Source of the DNA: Allochromatium tepidum
Lineage (GTDB): Bacteria > Pseudomonadota > Gammaproteobacteria > Chromatiales > Chromatiaceae
NCBI RefSeq assembly: GCF_018409545.1
Contig: NZ_AP024563.1
Span: forward strand, 540,501-604,500
Direction: 5' to 3'
DNA: 64,000 nucleotides
In this document: piece after piece, positions 54,985 to 64,000 of the stretch
Numbering within the stretch: the first letter of the stretch is position 1
Layout of the letters: each line of letters begins with the position of its first letter
Made by a program: the position numbers and the translations under genes
The notes under the pieces: model-generated
Told to the model about the DNA's origin: nothing
The model's input: only the letters and a program-made list of their open reading frames with translations
The model's database searches: none

Positions 54985-56118
54985 ATGCCTGGACCCGTCT
55001 TACTGCTTACCCGCAACTTTCCACCCCTTTGGGGCGGGATGGAGCGGCTCAACCATCGCTTGGCTGGGGAACTTGCCCAACACACTGCGGTGCGCGTCAT
55101 CGCCCCTGGGGGCGCGGCTGCTCATGCGCCGCCTGGCGTCACCGTTCGGGAAGTGGCCGGTCACCCCTTGGCGCGATTTCTTATGGCCGCGTTTGCCGCC
55201 GCGCTTCAGGAAGCGCGCGCTGGTGCCTACGATTGGGTACTGGCCGGTAGCGGCCTCACCGCCCCGATGGCGTTGGCTGCGGCGAAAGCGGCCAACGCGA
55301 AAGCCGCCGCTTACGTCCACGGCCTTGATCTTGCCGTGCGCCACCCCCTCTACCGGGCGCTTTGGCTCCCGGCGATTCGCCGCCTCGATCGGGTGATCGT
55401 CAACAGCCGCGCGACAGCGGACCTTGCGCAGGAGGTGGGCGTCGCAGCGGAGCGGATCGCCATTGTCCATCCCGGCGTCGAGCTCCCCACAGCGACACCC
55501 GAAGAGCGGGCGCGCTTGCGCGCAAGCTTTCGCGAACAACATGGCTTGGGTGAACGGCCTGTGTTGCTGACCGTGGGGCGGCTAACCACCCGTAAAGGTG
55601 TTGCGCCGTTCGTCGCTGAGGTGTTGCCGCAAATCGTGCGGGTGCAGCCGGATGTGTGCCTCCTTGTCGTGGGTGACGTGCCGCGGGGCGCCTTGGCCGC
55701 CACCGCCGAGCCGCCGGCGACGATTCTGCGCGCGGCTGAGCAGGCAAACGTCGGCAACTACGTCCGCTGGCTGGGGCCCCGATTCGGCAGCGATCTGTCT
55801 GCGGCCTTTTTCGCCGCCGATGTGCACGTCTTTCCCGTCAGAGACCTCCCCGGCGACCCCGAAGGTTTCGGCATGGTGGCAGTAGAGGCAGCGTCGCACG
55901 GGCTGCCCACCGTCGCCTACGCTACTGGCGGCGTGGTGGACGCCGTGGCTGACGGTCTCTCGGGGCGGCTCGTCGCGCCCGGGGACGCGACGGGGTTTGC
56001 CCAGGCAGTGCTCGACATGCTGAGCAATCCGCCGCGCGAGGAGGCGCTCACCGCTTATGCCGCGCGCTTTGCCTGGCCCCACTTTGGCGCCGCGGTGTGG
56101 CAGGCGTTGCAGGGATAA
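54985..56118 (+). CDS. Glycosyltransferase family 4
   Basis: 377 residues, GT-B fold, likely adding a sugar to a surface polysaccharide precursor in the cytoplasm. N-terminal domain: LLLTRNFPPLWGGMERLNHR. C-terminal nucleotide-sugar domain: VLLTVGRLTTRKGVAPFVAE, then the EX7E pattern in GDPEGFGMVAVEAASHGLPT. Complete despite starting just after transposase debris, so its original promoter is gone. Followed by the flippase gene 4 bases later. Confidence 0.9.
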   Translation: MPGPVLLLTRNFPPLWGGMERLNHRLAGELAQHTAVRVIAPGGAAAHAPPGVTVREVAGHPLARFLMAAFAAALQEARAGAYDWVLAGSGLTAPMALAAAKAANAKAAAYVHGLDLAVRHPLYRALWLPAIRRLDRVIVNSRATADLAQEVGVAAERIAIVHPGVELPTATPEERARLRASFREQHGLGERPVLLTVGRLTTRKGVAPFVAEVLPQIVRVQPDVCLLVVGDVPRGALAATAEPPATILRAAEQANVGNYVRWLGPRFGSDLSAAFFAADVHVFPVRDLPGDPEGFGMVAVEAASHGLPTVAYATGGVVDAVADGLSGRLVAPGDATGFAQAVLDMLSNPPREEALTAYAARFAWPHFGAAVWQALQG

Positions 56119-56122
56119 GGTG

Positions 56123-57409
56123 ATGATCCCCGCGTCGTGGAGAAACTACCGCCCCGGCCGCTTGGCACGCCATACGGCGATCCTGTCGGCGGGACTGGGG
56201 CTGCGCTCGGGCGCCCAGGCGCTTGTGTTCCTGATCACCGCCCAGCTTTTGGGTAGCCAGGGTTACGGCGCGTTTTCGGCGACACTCGCCTTGGCAGGCG
56301 CTTGTGGGGTATTCGTCGGTCTGGGCGGCCACGTGCTTTTGATGCGCGACGTCGCGCGCGACGGCAGTTGCTACCGCAAAAGTTTGGGCGCAGCGCTTGT
56401 GGTCTACGCGATCAGCCTCGTTCCCGTTGGCGTTGCCTATTTTTTGGCTGCCGGTTGGTTGCTGGATGAAATCCCGTGGTCGGTGATCGCTCTCGTGGGG
56501 CTCAGTGAGCTCGCGCTATTTCCCCTCGTGCAAACGTTTGCGAGCGCCTATCAGGGCGTCGAGCGCATCGGCCGCGCGGCCCGCCTCTTGCTGGTACCGG
56601 TGGTGGCGCGGCTCATCGCAGCGATCTTGCTGATCACCTTAGCTTACCTCGCCACCGCCCCGACAGACCTTCTGCCCAGCTGGGCGATGCTCTACCTGTT
56701 GGCAACCCTTCTCGCCGTTTTGTATGCGTCGCAGCGCCTCTATCGCGACTTAGGTCCTCCAGCAGCACCTGGGCACGAGGCGGTGCGCGCTTACCTTCGC
56801 GAAGGCAGCCCGTTCGCCATCTGGGGTAGCGCCCATAAGCTCTATCTCGATGCAGACAAATTCCTGCTTGCTGCGCTGGCCACACTGCATTCCGCCGGGG
56901 TCTATTCGGCTGGCCACCGCTTGGTCGATCTGGTGACGCTGCCGATGCAAGCGCTTCTCGGCGCGGCCGCCCCGCGCCACTTTCGCGCCGGCGCACAAGG
57001 CCTGGCTGAGGCACTCAAAGCAGTGCGCGCCATCGCCCTTCCGATTGCGGGTTACGCGCTCGCCGCCGGGATGGGGCTTACGCTTGCAGCGCCTCTGGTG
57101 CCGCGGCTACTCGGCGCAGAGTACGAAGAGGCGGTCGCGGTGGTGCAGTGGCTTGCGTGGTTGCCGATGGTTGGGGCAGGGCGCCTTTTGTCGCAGAGAA
57201 TCTTGATCGCATGTAGTATGCAAGTGTTCGTAATGCTCGCGGCGGTTGTTGGCGCTGTCGTTAATATTGTTTTAACAGTCTGGTGGATTCCGATCTGGGG
57301 TTGGAAGGGTGCCGCAGTTGCGACCTATGGCGCTGATTTCCTAACGACATTGTTCATGTTGCTCGCGCTTGTCAGGGCCCATCGCTCGAAGCCACCTATG
57401 CAGGATTAA
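56123..57409 (+). CDS. Polysaccharide flippase (Wzx-like, MOP superfamily)
   Basis: About 428 residues with 12-14 predicted membrane helices from HTAILSAGLGLRSGAQALVF to the end (YGADFLTTLFMLLALVRAHR). Would move lipid-linked oligosaccharides across the inner membrane. ATG 56123 follows AGGG 8 bases upstream, and earlier in-frame codons overlap the glycosyltransferase. With the transferases around it, it marks a surface-glycan cluster. Substrate unknown. Confidence 0.88.
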   Translation: MIPASWRNYRPGRLARHTAILSAGLGLRSGAQALVFLITAQLLGSQGYGAFSATLALAGACGVFVGLGGHVLLMRDVARDGSCYRKSLGAALVVYAISLVPVGVAYFLAAGWLLDEIPWSVIALVGLSELALFPLVQTFASAYQGVERIGRAARLLLVPVVARLIAAILLITLAYLATAPTDLLPSWAMLYLLATLLAVLYASQRLYRDLGPPAAPGHEAVRAYLREGSPFAIWGSAHKLYLDADKFLLAALATLHSAGVYSAGHRLVDLVTLPMQALLGAAAPRHFRAGAQGLAEALKAVRAIALPIAGYALAAGMGLTLAAPLVPRLLGAEYEEAVAVVQWLAWLPMVGAGRLLSQRILIACSMQVFVMLAAVVGAVVNIVLTVWWIPIWGWKGAAVATYGADFLTTLFMLLALVRAHRSKPPMQD

Positions 57410-57471
57410 AGTTGTATTGAGGTTTTCCATCTAAGAAAATTTTTCGTTATCCCCAACAAGGGCGCGAACTG

Positions 57472-58392
57472 ATGTTAAAATTTTTGCTCAATAAAGCGAC
57501 ACGAATTTTCGATAGCATCAAAAAGGAGGGATGGAAAGGTTACCTACTGCGACTTTACCTGCTCGGTCAATATCGTAGATTGGCAAGACTTATTTTAAGT
57601 GGCTTCCGTGTCAAAAATAAGAAAGCAACAGTTGAAGGTATTCCATTGACGCTTCCTGATCGAAGCGCAGGCATTGCAGAGGAGCTCTCCATTTATGGCG
57701 TTCATGAACCTTTGGCAACTTTGATTTATAAGTGTCTGCTACATCCTGGAGATATAATTTTCGATGTCGGCACAAATATTGGATACTACGTCGCCGTTGC
57801 GAGCGGCTGGCTCTCAGGCCAATGTGTTGTGCATGGCTTTGAGGCAGACCCGGAACTATCTCAGATTGCAGAAAAAAATTGCAAAAACTTTCAGGCTAAG
57901 TGTTGCGTTAAGCATCTTGCTATATCGGATGAAGTCGGATCTGTTAAATTTTTCGTTTCTAGTGTCTCAAATTGGGGTTCGTTGCGAAAGATTAATGTGC
58001 TAAATATAGTAGACGAAACGACGGTTGACTGTAAAACAATCGATGTCTTTTGCGGTGAAACAGGCATTTATCCAACAGTAATAAGAATGGATATTGAGGG
58101 CGGAGAGATTTTAGCTCTACGCGGCGCCGCAAAAAGTCTTGAGCGCGTACGATTGCTGTTTATAGAGCTGCACTGCGCGTTTCTGGATAACAATGAGTTG
58201 GGCGAAATTTTTGATATCCTTGCTTCAGCGGGATTTGCTCGTGCAATATGGTTTGATCGTTATTACGATTGGCCTTGGAGTCTGCCGGAAGGAGCTAGAA
58301 GCTCCTTGAGGCAAGGTCGTATCGAAGAGCTAAAAGATGATTCTCTTAATAGAAAATTTAAAGTTATTACAGCATTTGTTCTGCGTCAATGA
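57472..58392 (+). CDS. FkbM-family methyltransferase
   Basis: 306 residues. SAM-dependent O-methyltransferase domain: DIIFDVGTNIGYYVAVASGW (motif I), VVHGFEADPELSQIAEKN, VIRMDIEGGEILALRGA and LLFIELHCAF, all typical of FkbM proteins that methylate glycans or lipids. Its DNA is far richer in A and T than the rest of the window, so it was probably acquired separately. No clear RBS (GGGCGCGAACTG before the ATG). Confidence 0.88.
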   Translation: MLKFLLNKATRIFDSIKKEGWKGYLLRLYLLGQYRRLARLILSGFRVKNKKATVEGIPLTLPDRSAGIAEELSIYGVHEPLATLIYKCLLHPGDIIFDVGTNIGYYVAVASGWLSGQCVVHGFEADPELSQIAEKNCKNFQAKCCVKHLAISDEVGSVKFFVSSVSNWGSLRKINVLNIVDETTVDCKTIDVFCGETGIYPTVIRMDIEGGEILALRGAAKSLERVRLLFIELHCAFLDNNELGEIFDILASAGFARAIWFDRYYDWPWSLPEGARSSLRQGRIEELKDDSLNRKFKVITAFVLRQ

Positions 58393-58441
58393 ATCGATTG
58401 TTTCGATAGGATAGTTGTCTTTGTGACGCTCTAGCTCTAGA

Positions 58442-58663
58442 GTGCGAGAACTTGTCTCGGATGTGCGTGCCAGATCGCTGATTTCCGAAGAAAATGAAGC
58501 GGCGCCCCAAGAGGCGCTTGCGCGGCGGCTCCTTGCCTCACCTTAACTTCGCGCGCATTACATGAAAGTTGGATACGAACGGGCTAAACACTATGCACCT
58601 GCCCGCATTCTTCCCCAATGGGAAGCGTTGTTTGAAGAAGTGGTTCGACAGGGTGCCCGTTGA
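58442..58663 (+). pseudogene. C-terminal remnant of a glycosyltransferase with one internal stop
   Basis: In one frame: VRELVSDVRARSLISEENEA, PQEALARRLLASP, TAA (58544), then LRAHYMKVGYERAKHY and ILPQWEALFEEVVRQGAR with TGA at 58661. This reads like the last helices of a GT4 enzyme (..LLASPELR..). The internal TAA is one base from the expected Glu codon. The stop overlaps the next ATG. Confidence 0.6.
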
Positions 58664-59697
58664 TGAATGATCTGGTCGCCGTCATCATGCCGACCCGTAA
58701 CCGTAGTCGGTTGCTCAAGCGCAGTGTTTTGAGCTTGCTCCGCCAGACGCATCAGAAACTTGAAATCTTGGTCTTCGATGACGGCTCAACGGATGATACC
58801 GCAGAGGTTCTTGCTGATCTCGCAAAAAAGGATCCTAGGGTTCGGTTTTTCCATTCGGATGTTTCGGTCGGCATTGCGACTGCATTGAACCGATTGATCA
58901 ATCAATGTCGCGGGCGCTTTATTGTTAGGATGGATGATGACGACGTTGCCTATCCAGAGCGCATCCAGAAGCAACTGAGTTTCATGCAGGCCAATAGACT
59001 GGGCGTTTGCGGAACAGGATGTAGGCGTGTTGCCGGATGGCGGCGTAGTCGCATCATTTATCCGCAGACACACGAGCTGATCCGTGCGGAGTTGTTGTTC
59101 CAGCCGCCGCTTCTCCACCCCTCAGTGATGATGGTGCGGAGTCTATTGCTGCAGCACGGAGGTTATCGAACAGACGTGCCGCACGCAGAAGATTATGAGC
59201 TATGGGTGCGCTTGATCGAACACACTCGCTTTGGCAACGTGCCGGAGGTATTACTTGACTACACCCTGTCAGCTCAGCAAGTGTCACGGCGTTACAACGC
59301 TGCACAAGTCGAATCCGCGAAGCGAATTCGAGCCCAGTATCTTTCCCAGTTTCCCGTAAGCTATGACAGTCGAGAAGCGGCGATCCATGTAAGTCTGCGC
59401 GAGCCAATACCTATAAAGGATCTGACGGCGCTGGAAGAAGCCGGTAGGTGGCTGCTCAAACTAAGCGGCTGGTTTACCGAGGATTGTCGGACAGTTTTCG
59501 CGCGCCAATGGTTTCTGTGTGCGGTGCGAGCTGCTGGTCTTGGCCCACCTGCATTTGAAGTCTGGAATAGCATGCCATTGGCGAGCGACATTAGCCCGCA
59601 AAGGCGTCGCATGTTGTGGGGGCTGTGTCAGCTCCGCTTGCGCTACCGATCAGCCCCCTACCGCTGGTTGGAGCCTCTTGCTGGTAGCGGCGGGTGA
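58663..59697 (+). CDS. Glycosyltransferase family 2
   Basis: About 344 residues, GT-A fold. AVIMPTRNRSRLLKRSVLSL, DDGSTDDTAEVLADL (nucleotide binding) and RMDDDDVAYPERIQKQLSFM with the DxD-type Asp cluster; HAEDYELWVRLIEH carries the catalytic ED. C-terminal region is helical. ATG 58663 overlaps the preceding remnant's stop. Part of the glycan cluster; donor and acceptor unknown. Confidence 0.9.
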   Translation: MNDLVAVIMPTRNRSRLLKRSVLSLLRQTHQKLEILVFDDGSTDDTAEVLADLAKKDPRVRFFHSDVSVGIATALNRLINQCRGRFIVRMDDDDVAYPERIQKQLSFMQANRLGVCGTGCRRVAGWRRSRIIYPQTHELIRAELLFQPPLLHPSVMMVRSLLLQHGGYRTDVPHAEDYELWVRLIEHTRFGNVPEVLLDYTLSAQQVSRRYNAAQVESAKRIRAQYLSQFPVSYDSREAAIHVSLREPIPIKDLTALEEAGRWLLKLSGWFTEDCRTVFARQWFLCAVRAAGLGPPAFEVWNSMPLASDISPQRRRMLWGLCQLRLRYRSAPYRWLEPLAGSGG

Positions 59698-59751
59698 TGC
59701 TGACGCTTTTTTGAGACGCCTTGTGTCACTCCATGAGAGAGTCAGTGTTAG

Positions 59752-60807
59752 TCAGTTTTCGCGCGGCGCCGTCTCGTCAGGCATGGAGTTTTTGTCGATT
59801 ATGTGGTCATAAAGGCTTACCCACCTTTCAATTTGCATTGTGGCGGCGAAGTGCGTACTAGCCGACTCACGCGCTGCCTGGCGCATCGCCCTCCAGTGTT
59901 CCTTGTCTTGCGCCAAGATGCGCACCGCAGCAACAAACGCCGAGGCATCATCCACTGGACAAAGCAAGCCCGTTTCCCCATCCGCGACCACCTCCGGCAA
60001 CGAGCTGCAGCGCGCGGCAATCACCGGCACTCCGCAAGCCATCGCCTCGATGACCGTCAGCGGAAGCCCCTCCAGCCGGCTGGGAAACAGTAAGGCGTCA
60101 GCCTCTTGGTACGTGCGCACCAAATCGTTACCAGCAAGGCGGCCGAGAGAGCGGCAGTTGCTTGGCAGTGCGTACCGCAAATGCGCGCCGCGCCGGTCGG
60201 CGGTGGTGCAGAGTTCAAACTCAGGGCCCAGCGCCGTCATGATGGGAGCGAAGAGGTCAACGCCTTTACGCACGTCCCAATTGCCCACGTAGAGCAGGCG
60301 AAAGGGGCGGTGAGGCACCAATCGCTCTACCGGATGAAACCGCTCGGTATCGACGCCGTTGTGGATGACGGTAATGTCGCGCACACCGAAAGCGGCCTGG
60401 GCGGCTTGTGCCGTGTAGTGGCTTACGGCGGTAATGCAGCGGGCGCGGGCGAGGTTGGCGCGTTCGATCGCTTTGACCCACAGGGCGTGGTAAAGGCGCC
60501 GCGCCGGTGTTTTGTAAGAGATAAGCGCCGGATCGTGCACGCAGGAGTGGAGCGTGGTCACCACCGGAAGGTCGCGTGGGATGAAGCGCGGCGGCAGCCA
60601 GGAGTTGACGTGCACGACGTTTGCCCATGCCGGCGGCTTGGGCACCGGCACCGACCACGGCGCATATTCGGCGCGGTGCGGCAGCCAGGTGATTTCGGCC
60701 CGAATGCCAAGCGCGTTCAAGCCGGCGCAAAGGCGCTCGGTGAAGACATCGGTGCCGCTGCCGCAGCGGATCGCGGGAAACCAGACGGCGGGTTGGATGG
60801 CGGTCAT
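59752..60807 (-). CDS. Glycosyltransferase family 4
   Basis: 351 residues, GT-B fold. N-terminal FPAIRCGSGTDVFTERLCAG; GVRDITVIHNGVDTERFHPV; the C-terminal domain has LLYVGNWDVRKGVDLFAPI and the EX7E segment SRLEGLPLTVIEAMACGVP with CSSLPEVVADGETGLL. It is transcribed against the other glycan genes. Its ATG overlaps the stop of a truncated upstream gene. Confidence 0.9.
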   Translation of the reverse strand: MTAIQPAVWFPAIRCGSGTDVFTERLCAGLNALGIRAEITWLPHRAEYAPWSVPVPKPPAWANVVHVNSWLPPRFIPRDLPVVTTLHSCVHDPALISYKTPARRLYHALWVKAIERANLARARCITAVSHYTAQAAQAAFGVRDITVIHNGVDTERFHPVERLVPHRPFRLLYVGNWDVRKGVDLFAPIMTALGPEFELCTTADRRGAHLRYALPSNCRSLGRLAGNDLVRTYQEADALLFPSRLEGLPLTVIEAMACGVPVIAARCSSLPEVVADGETGLLCPVDDASAFVAAVRILAQDKEHWRAMRQAARESASTHFAATMQIERWVSLYDHIIDKNSMPDETAPREN

Positions 60808-60921
60808 GCTTCATCCCTCCATAGCCGGTAAATCAAGGTTGGATTCCAGTAGCCAAATCTATCCAAAATGGGCTCTGGCACCGAAGTCGCCAAGCGAAAC
60901 AACCAGTCATTGCGATTTTCG
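60804..60921 (-). pseudogene. C-terminal fragment of a gene cut by IS481 copy 2
   Basis: Minus-strand frame with RENRNDWLFRLATSVPEPIL, then DRFGYWNPTLIYRLWRDEA and TGA, overlapping the next ATG by ATGA. It has no start; the gene is broken at 60922 by the insertion element. Family not identified; its coupling to the GT4 gene suggests a glycan-cluster enzyme. Confidence 0.6.
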
Positions 60922-61738
60922 CGTCGGGTCCCGTGTGATCCTATACCAAGAAGGAGCGATCCTTTGTTCTATGCCGGGGATGTAATCAAGCCGCTGATTG
61001 CAGAGGTCCGGGCGGAGAAGGAGCCCCCACAGACGCGCGTTGCATAGGAGCGTGAGCCATCATGATGGTTCGACTCCACAAGAAGGCCCGCACCACCCCG
61101 GAAGTCCGCCGGGAGATCCAGGCCTCCGACTGGCCGACCTCGGTGCTCGCCAGGAAGTATGGGGTTTGCCGGCACACCATACGCCGTGGATGTCAAGCAC
61201 CTGCCCAGGATGCCGGGCGATGCCCGGGGCCGCTTCCTGTTTGCGGCCATCGACCGGGCGACGCGCTGGGTGTATCTGGAGGTCCATGCCGGCAAGGCCG
61301 CCAAGGTCGCTGCGGGGTTTCTCAAACGCCTGATCGACAAAGCCCCCTTCGCGATCAAGAAGGTCCTCACGGACACTGGCCAGGAGTTCACGGATCGATT
61401 CTGTGCCACGGGGGAGCGCAAGCCCACCGGCCGGCACCCCTTCGATCAGCTCTGCGCAGAACACGCCATCGAACACCGGCTGACCCGGCCCTACACGCCC
61501 AAGACCAACGGCATGATCGAACGCTTCAACGGACGTATCTCCGAGGTCCTCAAGAGCACCCGCTTCCGGAGCGCTCAAGAACTTGAACAGACCTTGCTTC
61601 GCTATGCCCGTGTGTACAACCATCGGATTCCCCAAAAGGCCCTTGGCCACATCAGCCCGGTTCAGGCCCTGAAAGACTGGCAGGCCAAGCGGCCGGAGCC
61701 GTTCAAAAAACGTGTTTGCAATCTCGCGGGGCTTGACA
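60922..61738 (+). mobile_element. Internally deleted IS481-family element, copy 2 (817 bp)
   Basis: Same length, orientation and internal deletion as 53959-54775, differing by scattered single bases. Its first base of the left end is changed (CGTCGGG instead of TGTCAGG). It sits inside an older, related IS481 element whose right half continues to 62205. Confidence 0.82.
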
Positions 61739-62205
61739 TCTATGTCGAGATCCTGCCCGAGAAAACCGCCCGGAACGCCGCCGGATTCCTGGAGCGGCTC
61801 ATCGCCAAGGCCCCGTTCAACATCACCAAGGTCTTGACCGATAACGGTAAAGAATTCACCGACCGCTTCGGTGCCACGGGGGAACGCGAACCCACCGGGC
61901 GCCATCGCTTCGATCGGGTCTGTGCCGCCAACACGATCGAACATCGCCTCATCCAGCCGCGCACCCCCCAGACCAACGGCATGATCGAGCGCTTCAACGG
62001 GCGCCTTTCAGAGGTCTTGACCACCACCCGCTTCGACTCCGCCGAGTCGCTAGCCCAGACCATCAAGCGCTATGTTCAAGTCTATAACCAACACCTTCCG
62101 CAGAAAGCCCTCGGCCACATCGCCCCGATCCAGGCACTCAAGGACCGGCGCGAGAAACGCCCTGAACGCTTCAAAAAGCGTGTCACAATCTCCGGGGACT
62201 TGACA
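61159..62205 (+). pseudogene. Two IS481-family transposase cores fused in frame
   Basis: The first part repeats the DDE core of copy 2 (VYLEVHAGKAAKVAAGFLKR...). After CNLAGLDI it runs straight into a second, diverged core (YVEILPEKTARNAAGFLERL, VLTDNGKEFTDRFGATG, NGMIERFNGRLSEVLTTTRF). The frame stays open to 62403 but leaves IS481 sequence at the right end TGACA (62205). The fusion comes from insertion of one element into the other; not a working enzyme. Confidence 0.75.
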
Positions 62206-62529
62206 CTTGGGTTATCTCAGCGCCGCGCTGCGCGCCGATCCGGCCGAGGTCCATGTCGCGTTGCAGACCCCATACCGCTCCAACATGAGCGATCCCCGCA
62301 ATCCGGCGTTCGTAGCGCACTTACAACGCACCCGGCGCCGGATCGCAACCGTGATTGGGCAACTGACCGAGCGCTTCCACATCCAAACCGTCCGGGCGCT
62401 TGATCTCCGCTCCGGCATTTGACCGCGCGGATGGCCCGTAAGGTGCTCGCGCATACGCCGGCCATCTGGATCAATCGCTCCCTGGGGCGCCCCGATCTAC
62501 AGTTCGAGGGCTTGATTACAGTCGGATAG
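62206..62529 (+). pseudogene. IS982-like transposase C-terminal fragment, frameshifted
   Basis: VALQTPYRSNMSDPRNPAFV and IATVIGQLTERFHIQTVRA match the end of IS982-family transposases. The frame stops at about 62421, and the next frame continues with LTARMARKVLAHTPAIWINR and LQFEGLITVG. N-terminal part and ends are absent. Confidence 0.65.
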
Positions 62530-62574
62530 AAAGTCGCGCATCGCGTTTAAATTGATCTCCGGAACACCTGCACC

Positions 62575-64000
<1,426 letters not shown>

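Overview
The window is GC-rich chromosomal DNA. Gene families and gene order (dusB-fis-purH, lptD-surA-pdxA, rluD next to bamD, E. coli-type gshA, homodimeric AceE) point to a gammaproteobacterium. I infer a purple sulfur bacterium (Chromatiaceae or a close relative), but no rRNA, tRNA or photosynthesis gene is present to prove it.

Bases 1-50043 are mostly core genome. In order: an RND efflux pump (minus); a DHH phosphoesterase with a frameshift; nadE, glnB, bamD, rluD, yfiH-type laccase-domain gene, an ACT-domain regulator, def, prc, gshA, ppx and a frameshifted membrane thioredoxin; the pyruvate dehydrogenase operon aceE-aceF-lpdA (minus); tgt, pdxA, surA and lptD (minus) with amgK divergent; a four-gene signalling block (REC-TPR regulator, histidine kinase, VWA protein, coiled-coil membrane protein); purD, an isolated lpxA, purH, fis and dusB; a yfdX-family gene; prmA; and the three-gene proton-translocating transhydrogenase pntAA-pntAB-pntB.

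The main novelty is at 42218-44769. A solitary two-gene restriction-modification cassette (EcoRI-like nuclease plus a D12-class adenine methyltransferase) is bounded exactly as an integron gene cassette would be, but no integrase or second cassette is present. Its two ends carry a 13-bp inverted repeat that would form the outer stem of an attC site. The attC is interrupted, in the opposite orientation, by an internally deleted group II intron of the attC-targeting kind. The layout fits integrase-mediated insertion at a non-integron site between two convergent genes, followed by intron insertion.

Bases 50044-62530 are a mobile-element graveyard: an IS607-type tnpB with truncated tnpA, an IS3-family element, two 817-bp internally deleted IS481-family copies in direct orientation, and IS5- and IS982-like fragments. 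The two IS481 copies bracket a surface-polysaccharide block (two GT4 and one GT2 glycosyltransferases, a flippase, an AT-rich FkbM methyltransferase and gene remnants). The window ends inside a RecD-like helicase. Three chromosomal genes carry single-base frameshifts (near 4127, 16225 and 41385), which are either sequencing errors or real decay.
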